A DNA stretch of 30,603 nucleotides, taken from Aalborgiella sp043769295. GTDB lineage: Bacteria; Pseudomonadota; Gammaproteobacteria; Burkholderiales; Burkholderiaceae_C. Below the pieces are notes generated by a model. The model made no database searches. It saw only the letters and a list, made by a program, of their open reading frames with translations, and was not told the origin of the DNA. The position numbers and the translations under genes were made by a program. Each line of letters begins with the position of its first letter. The stretch's first letter is position 1. Location: the NCBI GenBank assembly GCA_043769295.1, contig JAYVJL010000210.1, positions 1 through 30,603 of the forward strand. The letters are read 5' to 3'. This document shows positions 23,524-30,603 of the stretch, one piece after another.

Positions 23524-24540
23524 TCAGACCCTGAGCGTTTTCCGCAGAGCCTTGCCCGCCCAGCGCTGGTCTTTGCTGTGCGCGGCCATCAGCGCACACA
23601 TGGCTGCGTTGCAGGGGGCTTTTGTCTCGCCCTGTGCGGCCAAACGGACCACCGCACCGCACATGTCATCTATCTCCGTGGTGCGTCCTTGTTGTACATC
23701 GTCCCACATCGACGACCTGGCGCTGGCGTCCATGCGCAACATGCGCGAGGCCACGCGGGTGAAAATCCAATTCGGCAGTTTCAGTACGCGCGGCAGGGTG
23801 CGTGGCGGCGCGGCGGCCAGTTGCACGGGTTCGATGCCGGCCGCCGTCATGGCTGCCAGCGCTTCTAGCTGCAGCGCAGCCAAGATACGACGAAAGTCGC
23901 GGTTCAGCAGTTGCTCGCGCAGCGGCAGGCAGGACAGCGCGTTGATCGGGTTGTTTAAATTCAGCAGCAACTTGCCCCACTGAACGGCGCGCATGTCCTG
24001 CACCACCCGCATGGACAAACCGGCCGCATTGAAGCGCGTGGCAATCTCCTGCGACAGCGGGCTTTGCCCGATGTGCAGCCGACCCGTGGTGGCGCGGTGC
24101 ACATGGGTGGGTGTTTTCAGCACCACGTTGTAGGGCACCATGCCTGCCAGGGCTTGCACCATGGGTGCAGCGGTGCTGATGCGGGCCACATTATCAACCC
24201 CGTTTTGCAAGGAGACCACCAGGGTGCCTTCGGGGCAGCAAGCGCCAATGTCACGCGCGGCAGACGCGGTGGCCCCGCCTTTCACACACAACAAAATCAC
24301 CGTGGGTGTGCCGTCCGTGTCCAGCCGCGCCCAGGCTTCCTGCAATTGGGTGGCCACGTGCAGCCGCCCGGCCGGGACTTGCGCTGTAAAACCATCCAGA
24401 TCCGTCACCGCCAAGCCCGCCTGCAGCACAGCGGCCATCGCTGGCGGCCTGCCCACCAGAGCGACCCGCTCGCCCGCAGCAGCCAAGCGTCCCCCCACGT
24501 AGCAACCCACCGCCCCAGCGCCCAAAATGATGAAATTCAT
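23524..24540 (-). CDS. panE: 2-dehydropantoate 2-reductase family protein
   Basis: This 338-residue protein begins MNFIILGAGAVGCYVGGRLAAAGE, the NADP-binding GxGxxG turn of ketopantoate reductase. It has VKGGAT and VVSLQNGVDN in the middle, and a helical C-terminal domain with QWGKLLLNLNNPINAL carrying the catalytic Lys/Asn region. The family makes pantoate for CoA synthesis with NADPH. Several paralogues with unknown substrates exist in Burkholderiales, so the panE symbol is family-level only. It converges on the copper-protein gene with a 17-base gap. Confidence 0.88.
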   Translation of the reverse strand: MNFIILGAGAVGCYVGGRLAAAGERVALVGRPPAMAAVLQAGLAVTDLDGFTAQVPAGRLHVATQLQEAWARLDTDGTPTVILLCVKGGATASAARDIGACCPEGTLVVSLQNGVDNVARISTAAPMVQALAGMVPYNVVLKTPTHVHRATTGRLHIGQSPLSQEIATRFNAAGLSMRVVQDMRAVQWGKLLLNLNNPINALSCLPLREQLLNRDFRRILAALQLEALAAMTAAGIEPVQLAAAPPRTLPRVLKLPNWIFTRVASRMLRMDASARSSMWDDVQQGRTTEIDDMCGAVVRLAAQGETKAPCNAAMCALMAAHSKDQRWAGKALRKTLRV

Positions 24541-24582
24541 AAATAATTGAAATTTAAGTTAAATTGAGGCCTAAATTGGCAT

Positions 24583-24630
24583 CTAGCCGGCGTATTTATT
24601 GCCTAAGCTGCTATTAAAAACATAGTAATT
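24583..24630 (+). repeat. Dispersed intergenic repeat, copy E (forward)
   Basis: The copy reads CTAGCCGGCGTATTTATTGC, then CTAAGCTGCTATTAAAAACA, then TAGTAATT. It is the best-preserved forward copy, preceded by AAATTGGCAT. It lies in the gap between the divergent ketopantoate-reductase-like and HAD genes; no gene was seen in the rest of that gap. Confidence 0.9.
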
Positions 24631-24779
24631 GCATGAACAACGATTTTGCAGTGATTCAGTACAGATTCCAAAAGACCTGGTAAAGATTCTAGGCCCTGAA
24701 ATCGTTGGCCACTGTCCCACAGGTTGAACAAGGGAACGGCTTGATACTGGTGTTCCCAAGGGGCTGATGCAGGATTAAG

Positions 24780-25502
24780 ATGTCATCCATGCACAACCTA
24801 CAGTCCACCCCCTTGCCCAAAGTTCTCGCCTTTGATGTCTTTGGCACGGTGGTTGACTGGCACAGCAGCATTGCACGCGAAGTGCGTGCGTTACGCCCAG
24901 ACCTTGATGGTGGCGCTTTTGCATTGGCGTGGCGTGGCGGCTACGTGCCCGCCATGCGCCGCGTCATGTCGGGCGAGCTGGGCTGGACGTTGATAGACGA
25001 CCTGCACCGCCGCATCCTGGACGAGATCCTGCCCAGCTTCGGCTTGACCGATCTGACCGAACCACAAAAACAGCAGCTCAACCTGGCCTGGCACCGGCTG
25101 GACCCGTGGCCCGATGTCGTCGCAGGGTTGGCGCGGCTGAAAGCCCGGTTCACGATTTGTACATTGTCCAACGGCAACATCGGCCTGCTCACCAACATGG
25201 CCAAACGCGCCGCGCTGCCGTGGGATTGTGTGCTGTCCGCCGAAGTGTTCAGAGCCTACAAGCCCGATCCGGCCACGTATCTGGGCGTCGCCAAGGTGTT
25301 CAATCTGCCGCCCGCAGAGGTGATGCTGGTCGCTGCGCATCAGGACGACTTGGCCGCCGCCCGCGCCTGCGGTCTGCAAACCGCCTACATCGAGCGTCCG
25401 CTGGAGTTTGGCGCAGCGCAGCCTAAAGACGTCTCACCCAACCCCGCCAACACCTACCACGCCACCGACTTTTTGGCCTTGGCAACGCAGCTGGGTTGTT
25501 GA
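24780..25502 (+). CDS. haloacid dehalogenase type II (HAD superfamily)
   Basis: The 240-residue protein has the HAD nucleophile motif VLAFDVFGTVVDW (Asp19), the second motif TLSNGN (~128-133), the lysine motif AYKPDP and the final acidic motif VAAHQDDLAAA. This is the layout of (S)-2-haloacid dehalogenase-like proteins, which cleave C-Cl bonds by way of an Asp ester. The last motif reads AAHQDD rather than the SSN-x-x-D of characterised L-2-haloacid dehalogenases, so the substrate may differ. The ATG at 24780 has AGGA 6 bases upstream. Confidence 0.87.
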   Translation: MSSMHNLQSTPLPKVLAFDVFGTVVDWHSSIAREVRALRPDLDGGAFALAWRGGYVPAMRRVMSGELGWTLIDDLHRRILDEILPSFGLTDLTEPQKQQLNLAWHRLDPWPDVVAGLARLKARFTICTLSNGNIGLLTNMAKRAALPWDCVLSAEVFRAYKPDPATYLGVAKVFNLPPAEVMLVAAHQDDLAAARACGLQTAYIERPLEFGAAQPKDVSPNPANTYHATDFLALATQLGC

Positions 25503-25564
25503 CAGCGCAGCCATACAGGCGGTTGTGCCGATGTAGCCAAACAACGCAAATACGCCCGTGTCTA

Positions 25565-26182
25565 TCAGCGAACGGGTGTTGGCCGCGCAACGCTCAGGCT
25601 CGTGGCCATCGTTCCGTTTTGCAAAAAGCCCTTTGGTTCAGGCCTGTCCTGTGGGCTGCCGCCGGGGGGCGGGCATGAAAAGGGCGCAACATACGCAACT
25701 CGGCAGTCGCACATCGTGTTGACGTCCTGGTTGAGCTGATTCAAGGCCTCAATTTGCTGGTCAAACGCTTTGAGGGTGAGCTTGGTGCCGTTGTCTGGCT
25801 GGTCGGGCAGTTGGTTCCAGCCGGGGACTTTGAAGAGCACATAAGACTCATCACCCTGCGCAATGCGGTGGAAGCTCCATTTGGCGTGCAGGTAGTTGCT
25901 CTGCAGCGCGGGCAGGGAGCTGGCGCGGGCGAACCACTGGGCAAACTCGGCTGACTTTTGCTGTGTACGCTGGTCACAGGTCATGTCAACCAGCTTTTTC
26001 AACATGACTAGCCGCATGCTGAACTTGGCTTTGGCGGGGTCGATCAGGTTGCAGACATCCAAACCGTTGTTTTGCCCCAGCCAGCTTACTGCCAGGCCGA
26101 TGTTCAAATCCAGTTGGGCGGTAGCCTGCGTGAGACGGCCCAGCCGCAGGTGAAAAGCATCGCGAAGTTCATCAAAGGACAT
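25565..26182 (-). CDS. unknown protein, 205 aa
   Basis: The product starts MSFDELRDAFHLRLGRLTQA and is mostly helical, with a run LDLNIGLAVSWLGQNNGLDV and a central KFSMRLVMLKKLVDM. After residue ~175 it turns into a Pro/Gly-rich tail (PFSCPPPGGSPQDRPEPKG) without repeats. I do not recognise a family. The ATG at 26182 is preferred; a GTG at 26245 lacks a ribosome site. The first ~130 residues look like a well-packed helical domain, so it is probably real, but the tail may be beyond the domain or a frameshifted end. Confidence 0.6.
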   Translation of the reverse strand: MSFDELRDAFHLRLGRLTQATAQLDLNIGLAVSWLGQNNGLDVCNLIDPAKAKFSMRLVMLKKLVDMTCDQRTQQKSAEFAQWFARASSLPALQSNYLHAKWSFHRIAQGDESYVLFKVPGWNQLPDQPDNGTKLTLKAFDQQIEALNQLNQDVNTMCDCRVAYVAPFSCPPPGGSPQDRPEPKGFLQNGTMATSLSVARPTPVR

Positions 26183-26346
26183 AGGATCACCGCTTTCAAT
26201 GGGTGTAACAAGTTCGGGTTGACTGGTTCTGAACACTAAAGTCACAGTTTTAGTCAGTTTTTACTTATTATTTAAGCAAAAAACCTCGAAAACAAGCTTG
26301 CAAGGTGGGAATATTCACCTTATCCCGTGTTATTTTTACGACACCT

Positions 26347-27309
26347 TCAGCGCATCGCCTCCCGCCGTGCCACCCAGATCGTCGCGGCGCTGATCAGCAC
26401 CCCGCCGATGATGGCGTTGACAGTGGGCACGTCGCTGAACAGCAGCCAACCCATCAGCGCCGACCACACCAAGTCTAAAAACTTGAGCGACTGCGTGGCT
26501 GAAATGTCCGCGTTTTGAAACGCCTGTGTCAAGAAATAATGTCCTGCCGTGCCCAAAACACCACTCAGCAAAAAGCCCGCCAACTGCCACACTGTCGGCA
26601 TCGTCCAGTACATCAGCGCCAGCGGCAGGCTGAGCAAGGACACGGTGATCGCCTGCCACACCATGATGGTGCCGGTGGTCTCATAGCGGGTGAGCGCTTT
26701 GGTGACCAAAAACGAAGCCGCAAATAACGGTGCCGAAGCCAGCATGACCAGGTGATACCAGCCCGAGCTGCCCGCCGTGCCTGAGTTGCTCATGGCAAAC
26801 TGCGGCCCCACCACAATCAGCACGCCGCCAAAGCCCAGGATGGTGGCCACCCAGCGTTCCCAGCGCATGGGTTCGTGCAAAAACAGGTAAGCGCCCAGCA
26901 TCACAAACAAGGGGGTGGAAAAGCCAATCGCCGTCATGTTGGCCAGCGGGATCTGCGGCAGGGCGGTGAACCAAAATATCAACGCGAGCGTGTGCAACCC
27001 ACCCCGTGTGAACTGCCCGCGCACATTTTGCGGCATGTACATGGCCATGCCGTTTTTCAGCATCATCGGCAGCAAGATAAGCAGGCCCGCAAAATAGCGT
27101 AAAAACTGCGCCTCAAACGGGTGGGTGTTCTGCGCCAGTGTGCGCAACAGCGCATTCAGGATGCTGAAGCACAGCCCCGCCGCGCCTGCCAGCAGCATGG
27201 CACGGCTGGCGGGCGTGAGATGGCCGGTGTGGCGGTGGATGCGGCTTTGAAACCTCGCCGAGAGGCTGGCGTGGCGCTTGGCTTGGGTTGGGCGTATCGG
27301 TGTAGGCAT
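26347..27309 (-). CDS. EamA-family (DMT) transporter
   Basis: This 320-residue membrane protein has about ten hydrophobic helices in two EamA halves. The first has GLCFSILNALLRTLAQ and NMTAIGFSTPLFVMLGAYLFLHEPMRWERW; the second has LAGFLLSGVLGTAGHYFLTQAF and LVWSALMGWLLFSDVPT. The conserved Pro/Glu element (LFLHEPMRWERW) is typical. Members export amino acids, nucleosides or other metabolites; substrate unknown. The N-terminal ~35 residues are basic and may include extra sequence, so the start could be a later ATG (codon 38). Confidence 0.9.
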   Translation of the reverse strand: MPTPIRPTQAKRHASLSARFQSRIHRHTGHLTPASRAMLLAGAAGLCFSILNALLRTLAQNTHPFEAQFLRYFAGLLILLPMMLKNGMAMYMPQNVRGQFTRGGLHTLALIFWFTALPQIPLANMTAIGFSTPLFVMLGAYLFLHEPMRWERWVATILGFGGVLIVVGPQFAMSNSGTAGSSGWYHLVMLASAPLFAASFLVTKALTRYETTGTIMVWQAITVSLLSLPLALMYWTMPTVWQLAGFLLSGVLGTAGHYFLTQAFQNADISATQSLKFLDLVWSALMGWLLFSDVPTVNAIIGGVLISAATIWVARREAMR

Positions 27310-27586
27310 GGCTGCATCGAGTATGCCTGATACCAGTAAAAATCAGCGGCAAAATGGCCACGCTGCGCAAACCGCGTGTTGACAAGTTCAAAATCTCGTC
27401 CACAGATGTCGGGACAAAACCTTCCATCGGCGTGCTGCACGGCTTTATCGCCTTGGTGACAGGGCTGGCGTATTCAAAAAGGCCCAATATCGACCTTACA
27501 GCCTGTTTCTACCTGATTCAGGTCAAACTCTTACTCATCTACCTTCAATCAATCCGCAATCTAACCCCCAATCACACGAGACCGCC

Positions 27587-28750
27587 ATGACCACCCAATC
27601 CATCCCCGCCGGACTACAACTTCGCTCCTTGGTCAAAGCCACGGGCGAGCTGGAAATTTCACTTCTCAGCATCGACACCCCCGCCCCCGCGCCCGACGAG
27701 GTGGTGATCCGCATCGAAGCCACACCTATCAACCCGTCTGACATTGGTCTGCTCTTTGGCGCTGCCGACATCAGCATGGCCAAGCGCACTGGCACGCCAG
27801 CCAGCCCCGTCGTCACCGCCCTTATTCCTGAACAACTCATGAAAGGCATGGCCGGTCGGCTGGACCAGTCCCTGCCGGTGGGCAATGAAGGGGCTGGCGT
27901 AGTCATCGCAGCCGGGTCGTCTGCTGCAGCGCAGGCTTTGCTGGGCAAAACCGTCGCCGTACTGGGCGGGGCGATGTACGCGCAGTACCGCTGTGTCAAG
28001 GCCGACCAATGCCTCGTCTTGCCGGCAGGCAGCACACCGGCTGACGGTGCCTCCTGCTTCGTCAACCCACTCACCGCACTGGGCATGGTGGAAACCATGC
28101 GGCGTGAAGGCCACACCGCGCTGGTTCACACCGCAGCGGCGTCCAACTTGGGGCAGATACTCAACAAAATCTGTCTGAAAGACCACATCAGCCTGGTCAA
28201 CATCGTGCGCAAACCCGAGCAGGCCGCGCTGCTCACAGGCATAGGTGCCAAGTACGTGTGCGACGCATCCAGCCCCAGCTTCATGGCAGACCTGACCCAG
28301 GCACTGGTGGACACCGGTGCCACCATCGCCTTTGACGCCACCGGCGGCGGCAAGCTGGCCGGGCAGATCCTCACCTGCATGGAAGCCGCCCTGAACATCA
28401 TCGCAAGCCGTACCGGCACCGAGTACAACCGCTACGGCTCGACCACCCACAAGCAGGTCTACATCTACGGCGGCCTGAACACCGGCCCGACCGAGTTTGC
28501 GCGCAACTTCGGCTTCAGTTGGGGCATGGGAGGCTGGCTGCTGTTCCCGTTTTTGCAAAAAATCGGCCCGGCCGCCACGCAAACCCTGCGCGAACGGGTC
28601 GCCGCTGAACTCAAAACCACCTTTGCCAGCAGCTACTCCAAAGAAATATCACTGGTCGAGGCCCTGCAACCCGAAGCCATCGCCGTCTACGGCCAGCGCG
28701 CCACGGGCACCAAATACCTGATCAACCCGAACAAGGCGGCCGGCAATTGA
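27587..28750 (+). CDS. medium-chain zinc-binding-type dehydrogenase/quinone reductase
   Basis: This 387-residue MDR-family protein has PDEVVIRIEATPINPSDIG (GroES-like domain), VGNEGAGVVIAAG and the nucleotide-binding domain with ALVHTAAASNLGQIL and ATIAFDATGGG. The Cys-rich structural zinc lobe and the Cys/His catalytic zinc ligands of alcohol dehydrogenases are not visible, so a quinone- or enoyl-reductase type is more likely. Substrate unknown. The ATG at 27587 follows a weak ribosome site. It stands alone, facing a two-TM protein gene. Confidence 0.85.
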   Translation: MTTQSIPAGLQLRSLVKATGELEISLLSIDTPAPAPDEVVIRIEATPINPSDIGLLFGAADISMAKRTGTPASPVVTALIPEQLMKGMAGRLDQSLPVGNEGAGVVIAAGSSAAAQALLGKTVAVLGGAMYAQYRCVKADQCLVLPAGSTPADGASCFVNPLTALGMVETMRREGHTALVHTAAASNLGQILNKICLKDHISLVNIVRKPEQAALLTGIGAKYVCDASSPSFMADLTQALVDTGATIAFDATGGGKLAGQILTCMEAALNIIASRTGTEYNRYGSTTHKQVYIYGGLNTGPTEFARNFGFSWGMGGWLLFPFLQKIGPAATQTLRERVAAELKTTFASSYSKEISLVEALQPEAIAVYGQRATGTKYLINPNKAAGN

Positions 28751-28770
28751 GGCTTTACGCGCCTTACCAA

Positions 28771-28806
28771 GTTTGACAGGTTTGACAGGCTTTACAGGCT
28801 TGACGG
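28771..28806. repeat. Four 9-bp tandem units
   Basis: The units GTTTGACAG, GTTTGACAG, GCTTTACAG and GCTTGACGG follow one another between the dehydrogenase and the convergent two-TM protein gene. No function is suggested. Confidence 0.8.
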
Positions 28807-28830
28807 CCAACAACACAAGCAGCTACGTCT

Positions 28831-29178
28831 TTAGTCGGCGTAGCGCACTTCCAGTATTTCAAAATCAATCGCTTCCTGGTAGGTTTTGGCGTCTTGCTGC
28901 GCGAGGTAGAGCAAGATCTTGGCTGCCTGCGACTTGACGACGCGAGGCAGGATGATCCCTATCAGCACCATCGGCAGGCCCGCCCACGAGTAGCCTGACA
29001 GTGCCAGCGCAGCGCCAATACCCATCATCGGCAGCGCGATGCCCACGATAAACAGCCGGTGCCGGATGTACTTTTGCGCACGGACGGGGTCGACAATCAA
29101 TCGCAAGCCCCCTGTGGGCAGCTGGGCCCGAAATTCGGCGTACGTGAGATAGATGGGTTCGCGGGTGGGTTCGGTCAT
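28831..29178 (-). CDS. unknown membrane protein with two TM helices, 115 aa
   Basis: The protein begins MTEPTREPIYLTYAEFRAQLP, has two closely spaced hydrophobic segments (LFIVGIALPMMGIGAALALSG and WAGLPMVLIGIILPRVV), and ends with a soluble helical tail (QDAKTYQEAIDFEILEVRYAD). The family is not recognised; small two-TM proteins with a C-terminal cytosolic tail are common. It is transcribed on the same strand as arfB, which ends 48 bases upstream of its start. Confidence 0.7.
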   Translation of the reverse strand: MTEPTREPIYLTYAEFRAQLPTGGLRLIVDPVRAQKYIRHRLFIVGIALPMMGIGAALALSGYSWAGLPMVLIGIILPRVVKSQAAKILLYLAQQDAKTYQEAIDFEILEVRYAD

Positions 29179-29226
29179 CTGGCCATTCTAAAACTATCCG
29201 CAGCCCAGTCGCCTTTCATGCCCCAC

Positions 29227-29634
29227 TTACTCTGCATTCAGCCGCGTCACCCGCCCGCGCAGGGCTTTGGTCTCCGAGCGCAGCCCCTTGGACTCCAGCC
29301 GCTTCTGCTTAGAGCCAAACGTCGGCTTGGTCGCCTTGCGCACCTTGGGCGGCAGCGCCACGCTGTTGACCAGCTCATGCAGCCGCAGCATCGCGTCCAG
29401 CCGGTTCATGTCCTGCGTGCGGTGCTGCTGCGCTTTGATGACCAGCTCCCCCGCTTTGGTGATGCGGCTGTCATGCAGCGCCAGCAGCCGCTCCTTCACG
29501 TCGTCCGGCAGAGTAGAGGCCCCAATGTCAAACCGCAGGTGAATCGCGCTCGACACCTTGTTGACATTCTGCCCACCCGCCCCCTGCGCCCGAATGGCGG
29601 TGATGGTGACTTCGGACTCGTTGATTTGGAGCAT
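29227..29634 (-). CDS. arfB: ribosome rescue factor ArfB (YaeJ-like)
   Basis: The 135-residue protein has ITAIRAQGAGGQNVNKVSSAIHLRFDI, containing the catalytic GGQ, and a basic tail (KVRKATKPTFGSKQKRLESKG) that enters the mRNA channel. ArfB hydrolyses peptidyl-tRNA on ribosomes stalled without a stop codon. Length (~135-140) and the tail match. The ATG at 29634 is used, which starts two strands before the GGQ as in E. coli; a GTG at 29685 would lie at the edge of a repeat copy and add unlikely residues. Confidence 0.94.
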   Translation of the reverse strand: MLQINESEVTITAIRAQGAGGQNVNKVSSAIHLRFDIGASTLPDDVKERLLALHDSRITKAGELVIKAQQHRTQDMNRLDAMLRLHELVNSVALPPKVRKATKPTFGSKQKRLESKGLRSETKALRGRVTRLNAE

Positions 29635-29684
29635 GTTAGAGTGGATTTGGCTGATTGAGTCAGTTTTAGGGGTCAAATACGACA

Positions 29685-29730
29685 CTAGCCGGCGTATTTA
29701 TTGACTTTTCTGCTATCAAATAAATAGTAT
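29685..29730 (+). repeat. Dispersed intergenic repeat, copy F (forward)
   Basis: The copy reads CTAGCCGGCGTATTTATTGA, then CTTTTCTGCTATCAAATAAA, then TAGTAT. It fills the gap between arfB and a small membrane protein gene on the same strand; its last base is the first base of that gene's stop codon. Confidence 0.85.
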
Positions 29731-29855
29731 TATTTCGCCTTTTCAACCTTGGGCGCAGTGTCGCTAGGGGTTTGATTAGATACTGACTGGTTGTAATAAA
29801 TGGCCATGCCGCCGAGTAGCACGACGAGGACGATGGCGAGTTTTTTGAGATTCAT
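29730..29855 (-). CDS. small single-TM protein, 41 aa
   Basis: A frame from ATG 29855 to TAA 29730 encodes MNLKKLAIVLVVLLGGMAIYYNQ followed by a short soluble tail (VSNQTPSDTAPKVEKAK). This is a classic one-helix membrane protein with positive charges before the helix. An AAGGTG ribosome site lies 5 to 6 bases before the ATG. The stop touches repeat copy F, so the gene's end was probably set by the repeat or lies against it. Function unknown. Confidence 0.62.
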   Translation of the reverse strand: MNLKKLAIVLVVLLGGMAIYYNQSVSNQTPSDTAPKVEKAK

Positions 29856-29994
29856 GTTTTTCACCTTGCCTGCGAAGGCATTAGCTGAGTAAATTGAGAC
29901 AAAGTGACAGTGTTTTCATACCCAAAATAGGGTTTGCCGTACCCCAAATAGGTGCTTTGCGGGAAATCCATCTAAATATGTTGAAAATCGCTTG

Positions 29995-30030
29995 TAACCA
30001 GTATATTCATTGCCTAATTAGCTATGAAAA
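29995..30030 (+). repeat. Dispersed intergenic repeat, degraded copy G
   Basis: The stretch reads TAACCAGTATATTCATTGCC, then TAATTAGCTATGAAAA. It keeps the order of the repeat core (GTATNTATTGCCTAA, then GCTAT-AAAA) but has lost the CTAGCCGG start and the second arm of the hairpin. It is an old or truncated copy. Confidence 0.5.
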
Positions 30031-30049
30031 AAAGGCGAAATACACAATT

Positions 30050-30205
30050 TCAGTGCTTGACTGCTTTGGCTTTTGCATACGGTACAGCTACGCCAAACGC
30101 CGCCGCCATTCGCTGCGCTTGCTCGGCTGATTGCTTGAGCGCCTTTTGCAGCTCCCTGGGGCTTGGAATCAGGTGATTTTGCTGAGTTTTTGCAGTTCCT
30201 GCCAT
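30050..30205 (-). CDS. small helical protein, 51 aa, in a DUF2442 cassette
   Basis: The product is MAGTAKTQQNHLIPSPRELQ continuing KALKQSAEQAQRMAAAFGVAVPYAKAKAVKH, an amphipathic helix-rich peptide with Lys and Gln. The ATG at 30205 is preferred because GGAGG lies about 7 bases upstream; a TTG at 30238 is also in frame. It begins 29 bases after the stop of the DUF2442 gene, so the two are likely one operon. Such small partners are frequent beside DUF2442 proteins, but I cannot assign a family. Confidence 0.6.
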   Translation of the reverse strand: MAGTAKTQQNHLIPSPRELQKALKQSAEQAQRMAAAFGVAVPYAKAKAVKH

Positions 30206-30234
30206 GTTTTGGCCTCCGTAATGTGCAGTACGCC

Positions 30235-30498
30235 TCAAACCCGCCCTTGGTACAAATCAGCCACCGGAAAGCACAAATCGTAATCACCCCACACCAAGTC
30301 GCCATGCTCCACGCGGAAGCCTTGAAACTTCTCAGGTAGCAAAAACGCCCGAATGCTGGGGTGCTGTGATTGCGTTAAAAACGGTTTGAAATCGACCGTT
30401 TTATCTGCGCCATCGTTAAAGTGAATGTGCAGCTTGTAGTCTGGCTGGTAATCGGCGGTTTGTATTGATATCAATCCAGATTTAATTTCAGTAGTCAT
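30235..30498 (-). CDS. DUF2442 domain protein
   Basis: The 87-residue protein has the DUF2442 pattern: a beta-rich start (DYKLHIHFNDGADKTVDFKPFL), then FRVEHGDLVWGDYDLCFPVADLY near the end, where W-x-D-x-D-L-C-F is the family motif. DUF2442 proteins are often encoded next to DUF4160 proteins in toxin-antitoxin-like pairs. The ATG overlaps the upstream gene's TGA stop (AAATGA), implying coupled translation. Confidence 0.87.
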   Translation of the reverse strand: MTTEIKSGLISIQTADYQPDYKLHIHFNDGADKTVDFKPFLTQSQHPSIRAFLLPEKFQGFRVEHGDLVWGDYDLCFPVADLYQGRV

Positions 30499-30603
30499 TT
30501 AAGTCTCCTGTTGATTTGCTCTGCATCAAACGACTTATGCAGCACAAAGTAATCTATCCATTTTTGCACAATATCGTCGGCTTTGGCAGTCACAATTTCT
30601 TTA
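30495..30603 (-). CDS. C-terminal end of a gene cut by the right window edge (possibly DUF4160)
   Basis: The frame open to the window's right edge encodes the last 35 residues (KEIVTAKADDIVQKWIDYFV followed by LHKSFDAEQINRRLK) of an upstream gene. Its TGA overlaps the DUF2442 start. A helical C-terminus with a Trp/Tyr pair and a neighbouring DUF2442 would fit the DUF4160-DUF2442 pairing I know from toxin-antitoxin-like loci, but too little is visible to confirm it. Confidence 0.5.
   Translation of the reverse strand, partial: KEIVTAKADDIVQKWIDYFVLHKSFDAEQINRRLK

Noticed and set aside
24650..24725. Short protein-like frame (PKDLVKILGPEIVGHCPTG) before the HAD gene
   Set aside because: Too short, no start with a ribosome site, and no family recognised; not enough to call a pseudogene.
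27659..28582. Minus-strand frame of 307 codons opposite the medium-chain dehydrogenase
   Set aside because: Very long but Gly/Val/Asp/His-rich without domains; the plus-strand protein has full MDR motifs.

Overview
The window looks like chromosomal DNA of a betaproteobacterium, most likely a Comamonadaceae member of the Rhodoferax/Polaromonas type. This rests on moderately high GC, the flavour of the proteins (VF530, DUF2789, an RbgA-type GTPase, TrxC, DusC) and a dispersed intergenic repeat resembling those I remember from that family. No rRNA, tRNA, CRISPR array, phage block or insertion sequence is visible. It reads as ordinary core/soft-core chromosome with several small, easily missed elements.

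Layout. 1-6.1 kb: end of alaS, an exported dienelactone-hydrolase-like protein whose start codon lies in a repeat copy, a SnoaL-like protein, a minus-strand operon (49-aa basic protein, VF530 protein, RluA-type pseudouridine synthase), a GNAT acetyltransferase, a 2Fe-2S ferredoxin, a DUF1993 protein and dusC. 6.1-9.8 kb: a NUDT19-like Nudix hydrolase and a plus-strand operon of SDR dehydrogenase, DUF2520 protein and PaaG-like isomerase (acyl-CoA metabolism). 9.8-13 kb: two alpha/beta hydrolases and rbgA. 13-18.9 kb: a metal/stress neighbourhood with a UspA protein, a VIT/CCC1 transporter, an NRAMP-related transporter with non-canonical metal-site motifs, a fasciclin lipoprotein, a small lipoprotein, and a terC operon (TerC plus a 151-aa unknown). 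The terC operon is headed by a yybP-ykoY manganese riboswitch that can be traced helix by helix on the minus strand. An orphan terminator at 17.3 kb suggests a small RNA.

19-24.5 kb: flavodoxin-fold oxidoreductase, trxC, DUF2789, a Tat-type lipase-like lipoprotein, a fragment of a chalcone-isomerase-like gene, a two-gene exported unit (lipoprotein repeat protein plus cupredoxin-like copper protein) and a ketopantoate-reductase family gene. 24.5-30.6 kb: HAD type II dehalogenase, an orphan protein, an EamA transporter, a medium-chain dehydrogenase, a two-TM protein, arfB, a 41-aa single-TM protein, and at the right edge a tight three-gene cassette containing DUF2442.

Functional links supported by the sequence are the Mn riboswitch with TerC (and probable Mn/Fe/Mg handling by the VIT and NRAMP-like neighbours), the SDR-DUF2520-PaaG operon, and the copper-protein/lipoprotein pair. 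I do not see a clearly new multi-gene defence or metabolic system. The most rewarding points are the riboswitch with its competing hairpin, the sRNA candidate, the unannotated small proteins, the NRAMP-like motif changes and the repeat family.
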